From assembly GCA_010015805.1 (NCBI GenBank), contig ML978121.1:3038001-3102000 (forward strand): DNA of 64,000 nt, written 5' to 3'. The first letter of the stretch is position 1; each line of letters opens with the position of its first letter. Below are positions 11,220 to 20,655 of this stretch, in pieces. Source of the DNA: Rhizodiscina lignyota. Taxonomy: Eukaryota > Ascomycota > Dothideomycetes > Aulographales > Rhizodiscinaceae. A program made the position numbers and the translations under genes. The notes under the pieces are model-generated. The model was not told the DNA's origin. It saw only the letters and a program-made list of their open reading frames with translations, and made no database searches.

Positions 11220-12332
11220 ATGGGTGGCGATCTCAATCTCAAGAAGTCATGGCACCCGGTGCTCATGAGCAACCAAAGGCGTGTCTGGGAAGAAGAAAAG
11301 AAAGCTCTCGACGAGCGGAAGCGCATCGACCAACTCCGCAAAGAGCGCGAAGAAGAGCGTACGATTCAAGAGCTCCAGGATATAGCTGCCAAAGATGGCT
11401 CCAAGCCGCGGCAGATCCGTGTAGACTGGATGTACAATGGCCCTGCGGCAGGACAGACGGGCACTACAGAGGAGATGGAGGGATACTTGCTCGGCAAGCG
11501 GAGAGTAGATCAGTTGCTCAGAAAGGATGAGGAGATGAAGGCAATGAGCAAGTCGCAGGCCACAGGCCTGGCTGCAGGAGGAGTTGCTGTCCAGGGTCCT
11601 GTATCATCTACCAGAGATGTGGCATCGAAAATCCGAGATGATCCGATGCTTCTGATGAAGAAGCAAGAGCAGATGGCATATGCGGCAGCTGTTGAGCGAC
11701 AGGCTCTGAAGGAGAAGGTTGACAAAGACCGCAATCGCGAAAAGGGACGTGATAAACGGTCAAGGCATTCAGATCATGGACACAAGAGGCGGAGACGAGA
11801 TGACGATTCCCGTTCAAGATCACGATCGCCTCGGAGAAGAGGGAGCGATAGAGAGAGGCGGCGGGATTACTCTGCTTCACGTTCGCGCTCTCCACCGCGC
11901 AGATACGAAGAGCGCAGACATGAGGAGCGCAAGCGCAGGCGCAACACTTCGTCTGCGTCAAGGTCTCGGAGTCCTCCTCGACGACACAGGGATAGGGAGA
12001 GTAGGCGCGACCGTTCTCGTTCCCGTTCACCACCTCGCCGTCATAGCGATAATGGTTACTCACGCAGCTATCGACGTCGCTCCCCTCCTCCTAGGAAACC
12101 GCAACGCAGAGAAGATGACCGCGAAGCAGAAGAGAAACGCAAGGAGGAGCAGCGTAGGAAGCTGGAAGCGATGCAGGCGGATGCAGGTGCTTTGGAGCAA
12201 GAAAGGCGAAAGCGAATTGAGGAGGAGGAGATGGTATTGGCTGAAGAAAGGAGGGAGCTGGAGTCTAGAAAGAGCGGAACAGGCAGAACTTTCACAAGTG
12301 GCATGTATAGGGAGGTCCTAAACAAAGTATGA
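11220..12332 (+). CDS. cwc25: Pre-mRNA-splicing factor Cwc25
   Basis: A single exon of 370 residues. The N-terminal Cwf/CIR-type domain is clear: [20 protein letters not shown] then [16 protein letters not shown], followed by [10 protein letters not shown] and [17 protein letters not shown]. The rest is a long Arg/Ser/Glu-rich tail (~residues 160-350) with many RS dipeptides and R-E-rich helices, typical of splicing factors. It ends [18 protein letters not shown]. Cwc25 joins the spliceosome after Prp2 and promotes the first transesterification step; it acts in the nucleus. The length is normal for the filamentous-fungal form. Confidence 0.95.
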   Translation: MGGDLNLKKSWHPVLMSNQRRVWEEEKKALDERKRIDQLRKEREEERTIQELQDIAAKDGSKPRQIRVDWMYNGPAAGQTGTTEEMEGYLLGKRRVDQLLRKDEEMKAMSKSQATGLAAGGVAVQGPVSSTRDVASKIRDDPMLLMKKQEQMAYAAAVERQALKEKVDKDRNREKGRDKRSRHSDHGHKRRRRDDDSRSRSRSPRRRGSDRERRRDYSASRSRSPPRRYEERRHEERKRRRNTSSASRSRSPPRRHRDRESRRDRSRSRSPPRRHSDNGYSRSYRRRSPPPRKPQRREDDREAEEKRKEEQRRKLEAMQADAGALEQERRKRIEEEEMVLAEERRELESRKSGTGRTFTSGMYREVLNKV

Positions 12333-13383
12333 GCCTCTTCGGCGCATTCGACGAGGTCAACTCATCCACTCTTCCGATCCTCGGATCGGACCAAGTGTGT
12401 CACTGAAAAGCTGGGGAACGCTGTCGTTGGATGCTTGGCATTAGCCTGAATTCCACGGTTCATAATCAAGCTCAGCACAGCAATTGAGGGTGTGGAATAA
12501 CGATTGATCAATGTGAGTGATGGAGGTCTCACAATACCGTATATACAATAATCAACCAGCAATATACCAGAAATGCGTTCCAGCTATTGAATTCCCCGTA
12601 AATGGTAACCTCCCGCGCCTGCCCTCGTACTCGCATTAAGTTTTCGGCTTTGGTCCGCAATTTGGAAGCGAAACTTCCAATCGGTCCAGCACGGCATAAA
12701 CGCCTGTTCCCCGTCCAATCGCACGGCCCGGAGGCTCCAAGGAGAGATTCTTAATATAAAGCCGTAAGCTTTTGCGTAGAGCGTGTGGATCGGCGCCACC
12801 GTGCGAGAAATTGAGTCAGGTGCAATAACGAGAGCTTTGTGGATTCAACATTCTGTGCTCAGCTCTTAATATTGTGACCCCAGTACGTAGTCTTCGTCTA
12901 AGTAAGATGATGGAGATGTAGGTACCCTCGCAGGCTGCATATCCTCCGACAAGCGCGGCGACTGAGCATTCCAAATTGACTGAAGAAGTGAGGAGGCATT
13001 ACCACAACATATTCCTAGCAATCATACGGAGTTTTCTCCAGGCCATTAATTCTGCGATTGCGATCAGCTGCCGCATTTATCTAGCGCGGGATCGCCTCCA
13101 CAGCCGCAGTGCAGACGCGAAGCTCAAGCGCAACGCCCAAGCCCAAGCTCGCTGCACTCGGCGTGTTCCCACTTTTCCGTGTGGTGAGCTCACCTGCAGC
13201 TAAGAAGCCATCGTCAGAGCGAACCCAAACTTCCCTCCAGTTTTCCCGGGCCTCGAACGCCCGAAGCGAGCCTTGCAACCGCCTCCGCATCATCAACCTC
13301 CATCACGGCCTCGACCATCTCTCTCACCCTCCAACCCACACGCTCATTCAGCCCTCCGCCCGCCACGGACAATCTCCCCCAAC
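12333..13383. other. Intergenic, no gene seen (1.05 kb)
   Basis: This is the 3' flank of cwc25 and the promoter of rho3. No motif-bearing open frame was found. Confidence 0.6.
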
Positions 13384-14511
13384 ATGCCGCTGTGTGGTGG
13401 CTCGAAAACCGTGCAGCGGAAACTCGTGCTATTGTATGTTCACTCTGGAGGCATCGGCGGCGCCGAATTGGTTTTGCGCGCTGGCTTTGAGACACGCTGA
13501 CTGATGCTGTCGCAGAGGTGATGGTGCTTGCGGAAAGACGTCGCTCCTGAATGTTTTCACGAGAGGGTGAGTTTAACTACATTGACGCCGTGGATGCGCG
13601 GCTTCCACTTCTTCAATTGCGTATGGGCTGACAATGCTTGAATCGCAGATACTTCCCAACCGTATAGTGAGTAGCAACCCACGATGAATCTCCACGGCCC
13701 GTATCGCTAGCATGCGTAATAAGAGTATGGGCTAATCGCGATTCTCTTCTGCGATGCAGCGAACCTACAGTCTTCGGTATTTCGCCTTGACGCGCTTGGG
13801 TACTGATCGAATACACGCTAACGCTCGGCGGCAGAAAACTACGTACACGACATCTTCATCGACGGGACACATGTGGAATTGAGTCTCTGGGACACGGCAG
13901 GACAAGAGGAATTCGACCGGTTACGATCGTTAAGTTACGATGACACGCATGCGATAATGCTCTGCTTCAGCGTACGCCTCCCGATGCTGTGCCTCCTTTC
14001 CCGCAACTTCCCTATCAAAGTACACCATAGATATATTAGGATCCGCGCTGAAGGTTTTTGGTTGATATAGGTCGACTCACCCGACTCCCTCGAAAACATC
14101 GAAACAAAGTGGATGGGCGAGATTGAGGAGAACTGCCCCGGTGTCAAGATCGTGCTCGTCGCGCTGAAGTGTGATCTGCGCGAGCGACTTGGCGATGAGG
14201 AGGACGGCGAACAGCACGAGCCGAAACGACCGCTCATAGAGTACAAGCAAGGCTTACAGGTTGCACAGAAAATTAAGGCGCTAAGATACCTGGGTACGTG
14301 GATTATGCGGCGCAGCATTCTAATCGTAGCACGAGAGCGCGCAGTGCTGCTCATTTTGGGCCTTTGAATGATGCCATCGCTGACGACTATTCTAGAGTGC
14401 TCCGCGATGAAGAACCGCGGCGTCAACGAGGCATTCACCGAAGCTGCACGCGTTGCGCTCTCAGTCAAGGCGTCCAGCAAGGACAAGGACTCCAAATGCA
14501 TCGTCATGTAG
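13384..14511 (+). CDS. rho3: Rho3-type small GTPase
   Basis: Seven exons: 13384-13433, 13516-13566, 13649-13666, 13760-13776, 13835-13971, 14071-14293 and 14396-14511. They give 203 residues with all phases closing. The text is that of Rho3: [17 protein letters not shown], the P-loop [17 protein letters not shown], switch I YEPTVFENYVHD, switch [22 protein letters not shown], the ALKCDLR guanine-binding motif, and [10 protein letters not shown]. The C-terminal CAAX box CIVM indicates prenylation and membrane attachment. Rho3 controls polarised exocytosis and actin at the hyphal tip. Exons 3 and 4 are only 18 and 17 nt and lie in the switch I region; exact homology there makes the splice model secure. 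Confidence 0.95.
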
Positions 14512-15333
14512 CGGAATCGCACGCCAACGCTCGCCATCAACCCCTCTACTTCATTCTCTCGAACTCGATCGATATCGTCACAGCCTCTCGCTCTTACATT
14601 CGGATTGTTCAAAAGTTTCGCATACCTCACCTCACCTCCCGCTACACTACACTACACGACCGTCACGCCTGTACCTCCCTTTACCACTCGACCCCTTATT
14701 AGTCATCATTTAATCTGCGGCTTCGCTTGACTTCTTGCGCGGCGTTCAGGTGGATTTGTGCTTTCACGGCAGACGGGTCGTCCCAGGCCTCGGAGACCGT
14801 TCTCAAACTACTATCTCTTTATTACTCCCGGCTATGGGACGAAGCGGTTTGACGGAGCGGATTAGAAGCGGCCCTCCAGAGGCTCGCTTTTCTTGGGTTC
14901 TTCGATGGGCATGGACATAGTGCGTTCTCATCCATCCCGCGGGATGCGGGTGAAAGCTAGAGTAGAAAACTCGATTCTTATTCAAACTCCCGTCTTCAAG
15001 TGGTCGTCTCGAGAATGTGCACAGTGCATCCAAGTGTCGCTGCATCACAGGAAATGGTTGGGGTCCAGGTAACTTTAATCTTCATGCATCGGAATTTCGT
15101 GTCTCAAATCATCGCTATTTACTCATTCACGCCGTGCCAGATGCCGCCGTGTCCATTAGAACTCCAAGAGGATACCAGAGTCCAAACATGTATTTGTCAC
15201 ACCATCAAGATGTGATAAAAATCCAAAACCGTCGTCCTTGTCGCCGTCGAAATGCAGCGTAGAAAGCCAATCCAATTTGCAATGCCACACATAAATCCAA
15301 TCTCGAGAACGCAAAGCTCTAGTGGAACGAAAT
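14512..15333. other. Intergenic between convergent genes (822 bp)
   Basis: The 3' flanks of rho3 and of the eIF4E-family gene. Short open frames have no recognisable content. Confidence 0.6.
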
Positions 15334-16199
15334 TCATGCATCCGTCATCTTCGCGTCGATTGGATTCTCCTTCTCCGACGTCGTAGTCGCCGGGCCCGAC
15401 GCGGCGCTGACAACACCAGTGAAGCCAGCATGTTCCGAGTGCTTCTTGTAGTAGTATGCGCTTTCCTTTGGAATCAGTTCCGGCGAGAGGCCATTCAGCA
15501 CAGTCTTGAGGATGTTCTGGATCCCGTCCTCGTGGTCGCCGTCGCGGTTCCAGATCGTGACAAGCGTGCTGGTAAAGCGAACAGAGAGAGAGATACCGCA
15601 GATGTCATCGCGGAACGCTGCATTGCATGTCAGTACTTGAACGATAAACTATAGAGAGTAGTGGGAGGGGAAGAAAACGTACTTGTCCTGTCAGTCTCCA
15701 CGGCCCTCTGCAGCTCGTCGCCAATGGCCATGACGCACGTCTCTTTCCAGAACTGCGGCGCCTTCTCCTTCGGCACGCGGAACGTCCAACTGCCTCCCCT
15801 CACATTCCTCGGGTCCTCCCACACCGGCTTCACGCCGTGGTGGAAGAGGTGCACGCTGTCCCGCAACGGCAGCGTCGTGACGTCGAAGTTGTTGAACAGC
15901 TCCCAGAACTGCTTGATGTCTGACACGGTGTGCAGATTGACGAGGCGGTCTTCATACGAGGGGCCAGTGGCCGCGCTGGAGTCGCTGTCGGGTGGGGACT
16001 CGGACCGCGCCTTGGGCTTGCGGTCCTGCCGGTCGTGCCAGAAGTCCCAGACGTGGCAGAGCGGGTAGCGGCCGGCGGTCTTCTGGCGGATGAAGGCGGC
16101 CATTTGCTTGCCGCGCGAGGGGGAAGAGGTTGCGGAGGCATCGGACTCGGAGATGCCGGGGAGGTGGGAGGTGAGGAGGTTGGGTAGACGGGTCGCCAT
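15334..16199 (-). CDS. eIF4E-family mRNA cap-binding protein
   Basis: Exons 16199-15683 and 15617-15334 give 266 residues. The eIF4E fold is visible from about residue 50: the tryptophan-rich strand HVWDFWHDRQ, SDIKQFWELFNNFD (the WxLF helix), the cap-stacking strand HHGVKPVWEDPRNVRGGSWT with the Trp-Glu pair that holds the m7G cap, and RTTFRDDICGISLSVRF across the splice site. The first cap-stacking tryptophan cannot be assigned safely. The protein may therefore be canonical eIF4E or the 4E-HP (class II-like) form found in filamentous fungi. It binds the 5' cap in the cytoplasm and controls translation. The C-terminal ~35 residues are low-complexity. Confidence 0.88.
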
Positions 16200-17049
16200 T
16201 TTGTCGAATGTCGAGGATGTTTGGTAAGGAGAAGTGTACGTGATAATTGAGCCTGTGTAAGGTGATGTTAGTTTGTAAATGGTATGGAAGGAAAGTAAAG
16301 AAGATGTGAGGGGTAACGGTTAAATAGAAACAAGGTACAATAGGAAACAAACGCTATTGAAAGCGAGTCCGACTGAATAGATTGGAAACAACAGCCTGAG
16401 AAGCAAGCACGTCCCGAACATTCCCTGCAATCCTATTGTGTGGGAGGCTGGGAGCTCATTGCGGGACAATACCTAGCTTCCAACAATAGGCTTGATACAA
16501 GACACCCGTAGGCGATAGGGCGTGCTTCACCACAGAAACATATATGTGGTCCATGAGGGGCTTAATACCGTGCAGAAAGCAACGTTCAAAGCATGTAAAG
16601 CGCCTCTTCGAGTGGAATACTCGGTTTGAAACTGCAGCGAGACGTGTGGGCAAATGAGAGGATAGTCCACTCACCTGTTTCAGGAATGTAGATTCGAAGA
16701 CTCGAGGACAAGATGTCGCCAGGTGGAGCGTCGTGAATATGAGAAGACGAGAGAGAGCTGGAGGGACACTCGAGGCTTTAAAATGAGCGGAAGAGGTGAG
16801 ATTCACGACCTGAAGTGGCCAGTGGTGAAGTCAAAGGCTGTCTGTCACGCAGCGCCGCGTGCACCTCGCCCTATTTGGCTGCGAGGCGCGAGTTACGCGC
16901 CGATGCGGGAGGATCGCTAGCTGCAGCATGGCTCTGGTCCCTGCGCATGCTGTCACCGCCCGCCCAGTTCTGCCGCTTGGAGATCTCGCGACTTCAAGAC
17001 TCTAGTTCAAGAACATCACTGTCGACGGCGGAGAGAGGCTGATGTCGAC
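16200..17049. promoter_or_regulatory. Divergent promoter region, eIF4E-like / swd2 (850 bp)
   Basis: Start codons face outward from this stretch. It carries leaders of both genes and no other recognisable gene. Confidence 0.5.
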
Positions 17050-18261
17050 ATGGCGAACAAGGAACCTCCAACGCAGAAAGTCAGCGATGTCATTAGCGCT
17101 TTTCGCCCTACAAGAGTGAGTCCCCTCATATCTATCCGCCTCTGCACGCGAGTACTGACGCACTTTCAGCGATTCAAACCTGACGATCCCAAAGCACATG
17201 TCACATCTCTCGACTTTGACGACTCTGGTGAGCTGGCAATAGTCGCGCGGACCGATGATACACTTCAAATATACAATTGCAAAGAAGGCAAGCACGCAAA
17301 GGAGCTAAAGAGTCAGAAGTATGGGGTACACCTTGCGCGCTTCACTCACCATGCGCAAAGCATCTTGTACGCTAGTACGAAGGTCGATGGTACATTATAC
17401 CTTCCAATGCTGCAATAAATTGGCATTCCACTATCCTAGGTGTGAGATACGCTAATTTTGCTTACAGACACCATACGATATCTCTCCACACATGATAATT
17501 CCTACATCCGCTACTACCGTGGCCATGTCGCGCCAGTAACCAGCATCGCCCTCTGCCCATCAAACGACACGTTCCTTTCTTGCAGCCTCGACCATACCGT
17601 CCGCATTTGGTCTCTTAGTTCACCGAATCACACCGGAGTACTCAAACTCCATGCGCCATACCTCGCCTCCTACGATCCTTCTGCGTCCGTCATCGCCATT
17701 GCGTCTCCTCCCACCCAATCCATCCTCCTCTATGACCTCAGAAATTTCGACAAACCTCCATTCCAAACTTTTGACCTCCAGCCGTACGAAAGCAGACTCA
17801 ACCCTTCGGGACTAACCGCTCGGAGGCGCGGAGAGAGCAACTGGACAAAAATCGAATTTAGCAACGACGGGAAGCACATGCTGATCGGCACTGCTGGAGA
17901 CGGACACTATGTCCTAGACGCATTCGACGGTGATTTGAAGCATTACTGCGTCCGGCACAATGAATCGTTCGCATCATCTCGGCGAGCGCCTGGTTCATCA
18001 TCTTCGGCGCCGGTTGGACAAGGCGACGTGTGCTTCTCACCTGATGGCCGGTACTTGGTTGGGGGCAGTGGGACGGATGGCACCATGCTCGTGTGGGATA
18101 TCGAGACCGAAAGCTCGGACGATAAGGTCTTGGCAGCCTGTGCGCAGTTACCAGCATTGGGGAGACATGAGATTGTGGGATATAACCCACGCACAAATAT
18201 GTTATGCAGTGCTGACAGAGATGTCGTCATGTGGCTGCCGGACCCTGAGTTAGTTTCTTAA
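17050..18261 (+). CDS. swd2: WD40 protein Swd2 (COMPASS and CPF subunit)
   Basis: Three exons: 17050-17115, 17170-17389 and 17468-18261, giving 359 residues. Typical Swd2/WDR82 text is present: KVSDVISAFRPTRRFKPDD, TSLDFDDSGELAIVARTDDT, HDNSYIRYYRGHVAPVTSIA, FLSCSLDHTVRIWSL, and YDPSASVIAIASPPTQSILL before YDLRNFDKPPF. The length equals that of the fission-yeast protein. Swd2 is shared between the Set1/COMPASS histone H3K4 methyltransferase and the cleavage-and-polyadenylation factor. The fold is a seven-bladed propeller. It ends 230 bp from the end of the convergent EF-hand gene. Confidence 0.94.
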
Positions 18262-18491
18262 ATGGGATCACCTGGACGAAGCAGATGGGCTGAAACGCAT
18301 TAGATACCCAGGAAATATCATGGAATCATTCATATTCGGGCATCATACACCACTCTCTGCTGAGATAATCATCACCGTCCTGCCTGTCCCTGGATATTTG
18401 GGTATCTTGAGCAAAATATCGAAGAGCCACCAACGCCACGCTAATAAAAGACACACTACTATCATGGACCACTGAATCGTCGTTATTCCCA

Positions 18492-19387
18492 TCAACCGAA
18501 CACTCCTGCTCTCTTCATCACGTTTTCGAACTCCTCAACCCCAACTCCTCTCTTCCATCCATCCTTTCCGCGGCCACCACTCTCTCCATTCGCCTCCAAG
18601 ATCATGTCTCTCAACACCTCGTCGCTAACCTCCTCTCTCAACTCTCTTGCCACTCTCCTCAGATGTGCCAGTGTGATAGGACCAGTCCCGCCCTTCGTGA
18701 ACAATTGGTATGCTGCAACGACTTCCTCCTCGTCTGTCACTACCTGCACGTTGCCTTTTCTCTTGCCTTTGCGCGTCGAGCCAGACTTCGCTTTCAATTT
18801 CGATGCAGACGCCGGAGCAGCGTAGTCGTCCTCTTCGCTAAGGTCTGCCGGGGGTGAGGAGACTGCGGAAGTAGATGGTGAGTCTGCGTTTGAGGAGTGG
18901 TCATCAAGGTATATAGCCGCAAGGCCTAGGAAAGGCCCGTAAGGCACGAAACCTGTGGATGTGGGGTCGAGGGTTTCGAGGATGCTGGGAAGGTCGGAAG
19001 ATGACGGCTGAATTCCAAGTGCTCTAAAAATACGCCAATCAGTTGTTGTCATCCCCAAAGGCTGTTTGGATGCGAAGATACATACATTAAACACCGCCGC
19101 ACGTCGTCGCGCTTCAGCACGCCCTCAACGCCGCTCTCGCCCACCTGGCCAACGAAGTCGGGATGTCGCACGGAGAACAGGGTGAACGCCTCGAGAATCT
19201 CAGATTCTTGTGCGGAGGAGATGTTGTGCTGCTTCGCCAGTTTTGAAGCGCGAGAAGGCTGTTGTGGCTCTTGTTGGCGAGCACCAGTGCGGGCTGTGGA
19301 AGCAGTCGCCGCAGCGCGACGTTTAGGCGCCTGTGGGACAACATTAGCAATTGAAGGACAGTGCAATCAGTGTCATGCACATACCAT
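18492..19387 (-). CDS. Calmodulin/centrin-like protein with degenerate EF-hands
   Basis: Exons 19387-19385 (the ATG alone), 19330-19086 and 19023-18492 give 259 residues beginning MAPKRRAAATAS. The N-terminal half has the helix EILEAFTLFS. The C-terminal half has AAYQLFTKGGTGPITLAHLR followed by RVARELREEVSDEVLRDMI and GVGVEEFENVMKRAGVF, the layout of centrin and calmodulin C-lobes. The calcium loops are eroded: DxDxDG positions are largely missing, so calcium binding is doubtful. A 55-residue Ser/Ala/Lys-rich insert separates the two lobes. The function is unknown; a structural, centrin-like or adaptor role is possible. Confidence 0.82.
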
Positions 19388-20655
19388 TATCGCAGCGAAT
19401 TTCGACGAACGATTCGGACTTTGCGCTCTAATAGAAGACGCGCTCGCGTGACGTATTATGTAACAGTTGACGACGGGAAGTGCCGTCGACCAGGCCAGGT
19501 TCCGATATTTTCATTGGGACTTCACTTCAACCTCCCATCACGACCGTAGAGCAACATCATCAGTCTTAGCTCGTCAGCAGAGGAGTGCTGTACAGCAAAC
19601 TGCACACAATACATGACTTGAGAATCGTCATGTCGTTTGACCGGAAGGAGCAACAGCGTCTACCTACTCGATGAATATCCGGAGACGAAGACGTTTGTGT
19701 CCTGGCTCGAATTTTTTACAGCATGCCGTAGTGCATACTGGATTGTGAAGTCAGATGGTGGACCGTCCTTGTCCGCTTCATTCAAGTACTGGATATTCCC
19801 TCGTCCATAATACCGCAAATAGCCATCGCCGGAGACGAATTCTAAACGCACATGCCGCCGCCGGAGTTGTGCTCGACAATGGAACTCCTCCAAGTCACTG
19901 GCACATTGGCGTATTGAAGTCATCTTCTGACTATATTCTCCCTCTATCTTCACACTCATACGGAACCAAATGTGAAGATCTACCTCTTACGCTTCTAATA
20001 TGCTAGAGCTCACCATCGTCATTCAACCAGGATGCGTGAGTGTGGACAGAGAAGCAAGAACAAAATGTCCCCCTATTTCATTCACCGGGGGCTCTCCGCG
20101 CATTTCCGATTGCTCTTGCAACATCGAGAGTAACAGGTGTTCGGAGAGACATGATCTCCAATGGAACATCGTCATAACATGTCTCTCAAGGGGCGTTAGA
20201 AATCCTAGACTAGGTATCCCGCTGTAGCAGTTATGATTTCATATATAGCGAAAGTTGTCACCATGGAGCGTAGGTAGAGCATATGAATGGCGTGATGTTT
20301 GGGTAAAAGAGTACGAGATATACAATTTCAAGAGAAACGTACGCGGTACTACTTGTGATGCAAGACTCGGCAGATGATATCGAGATTTAGTCCGCGGATA
20401 CGTCGTTGTCATGGACGATGACCTCGAATTCAACACACGCCACGCTTCGAGCCGTGGAGCAATTTACATGCCAGATACGCGTTTCCACGGCGCAAGCAAC
20501 TGATGTCATCCGCAGTTGATACTGTCATTCTAATGACGTGCACGGAACAGTTGCGCAGATATAAAAACTCTTCAGATTCCAGATTCCACCTTCTTTCCTT
20601 CTCATCATCATCTTCGCAAATTCCTCCTCAGTACTGCTTACAATCCCACACCACC
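19388..20655. other. Intergenic (1.27 kb)
   Basis: Divergent upstream flanks of the EF-hand gene and of the duplicated-module gene. Open frames (for example 19660-19959 on the minus strand) have no recognisable motif. The right end holds a TATA box at 20561. Confidence 0.55.
20561..20567 (+). promoter_or_regulatory. Candidate TATA box of the duplicated-module gene
   Basis: TATAAAA lies 95 bp before the ATG at 20656. An ATG in the same open frame at 20503 lies before this box. That argues for the downstream ATG as the real start. Confidence 0.6.

Noticed and set aside
20503-20655. Upstream ATG of the duplicated-module gene
   Set aside because: The TATA box lies after this ATG, and a hydrophobic signal sequence starts right at the ATG at 20656.
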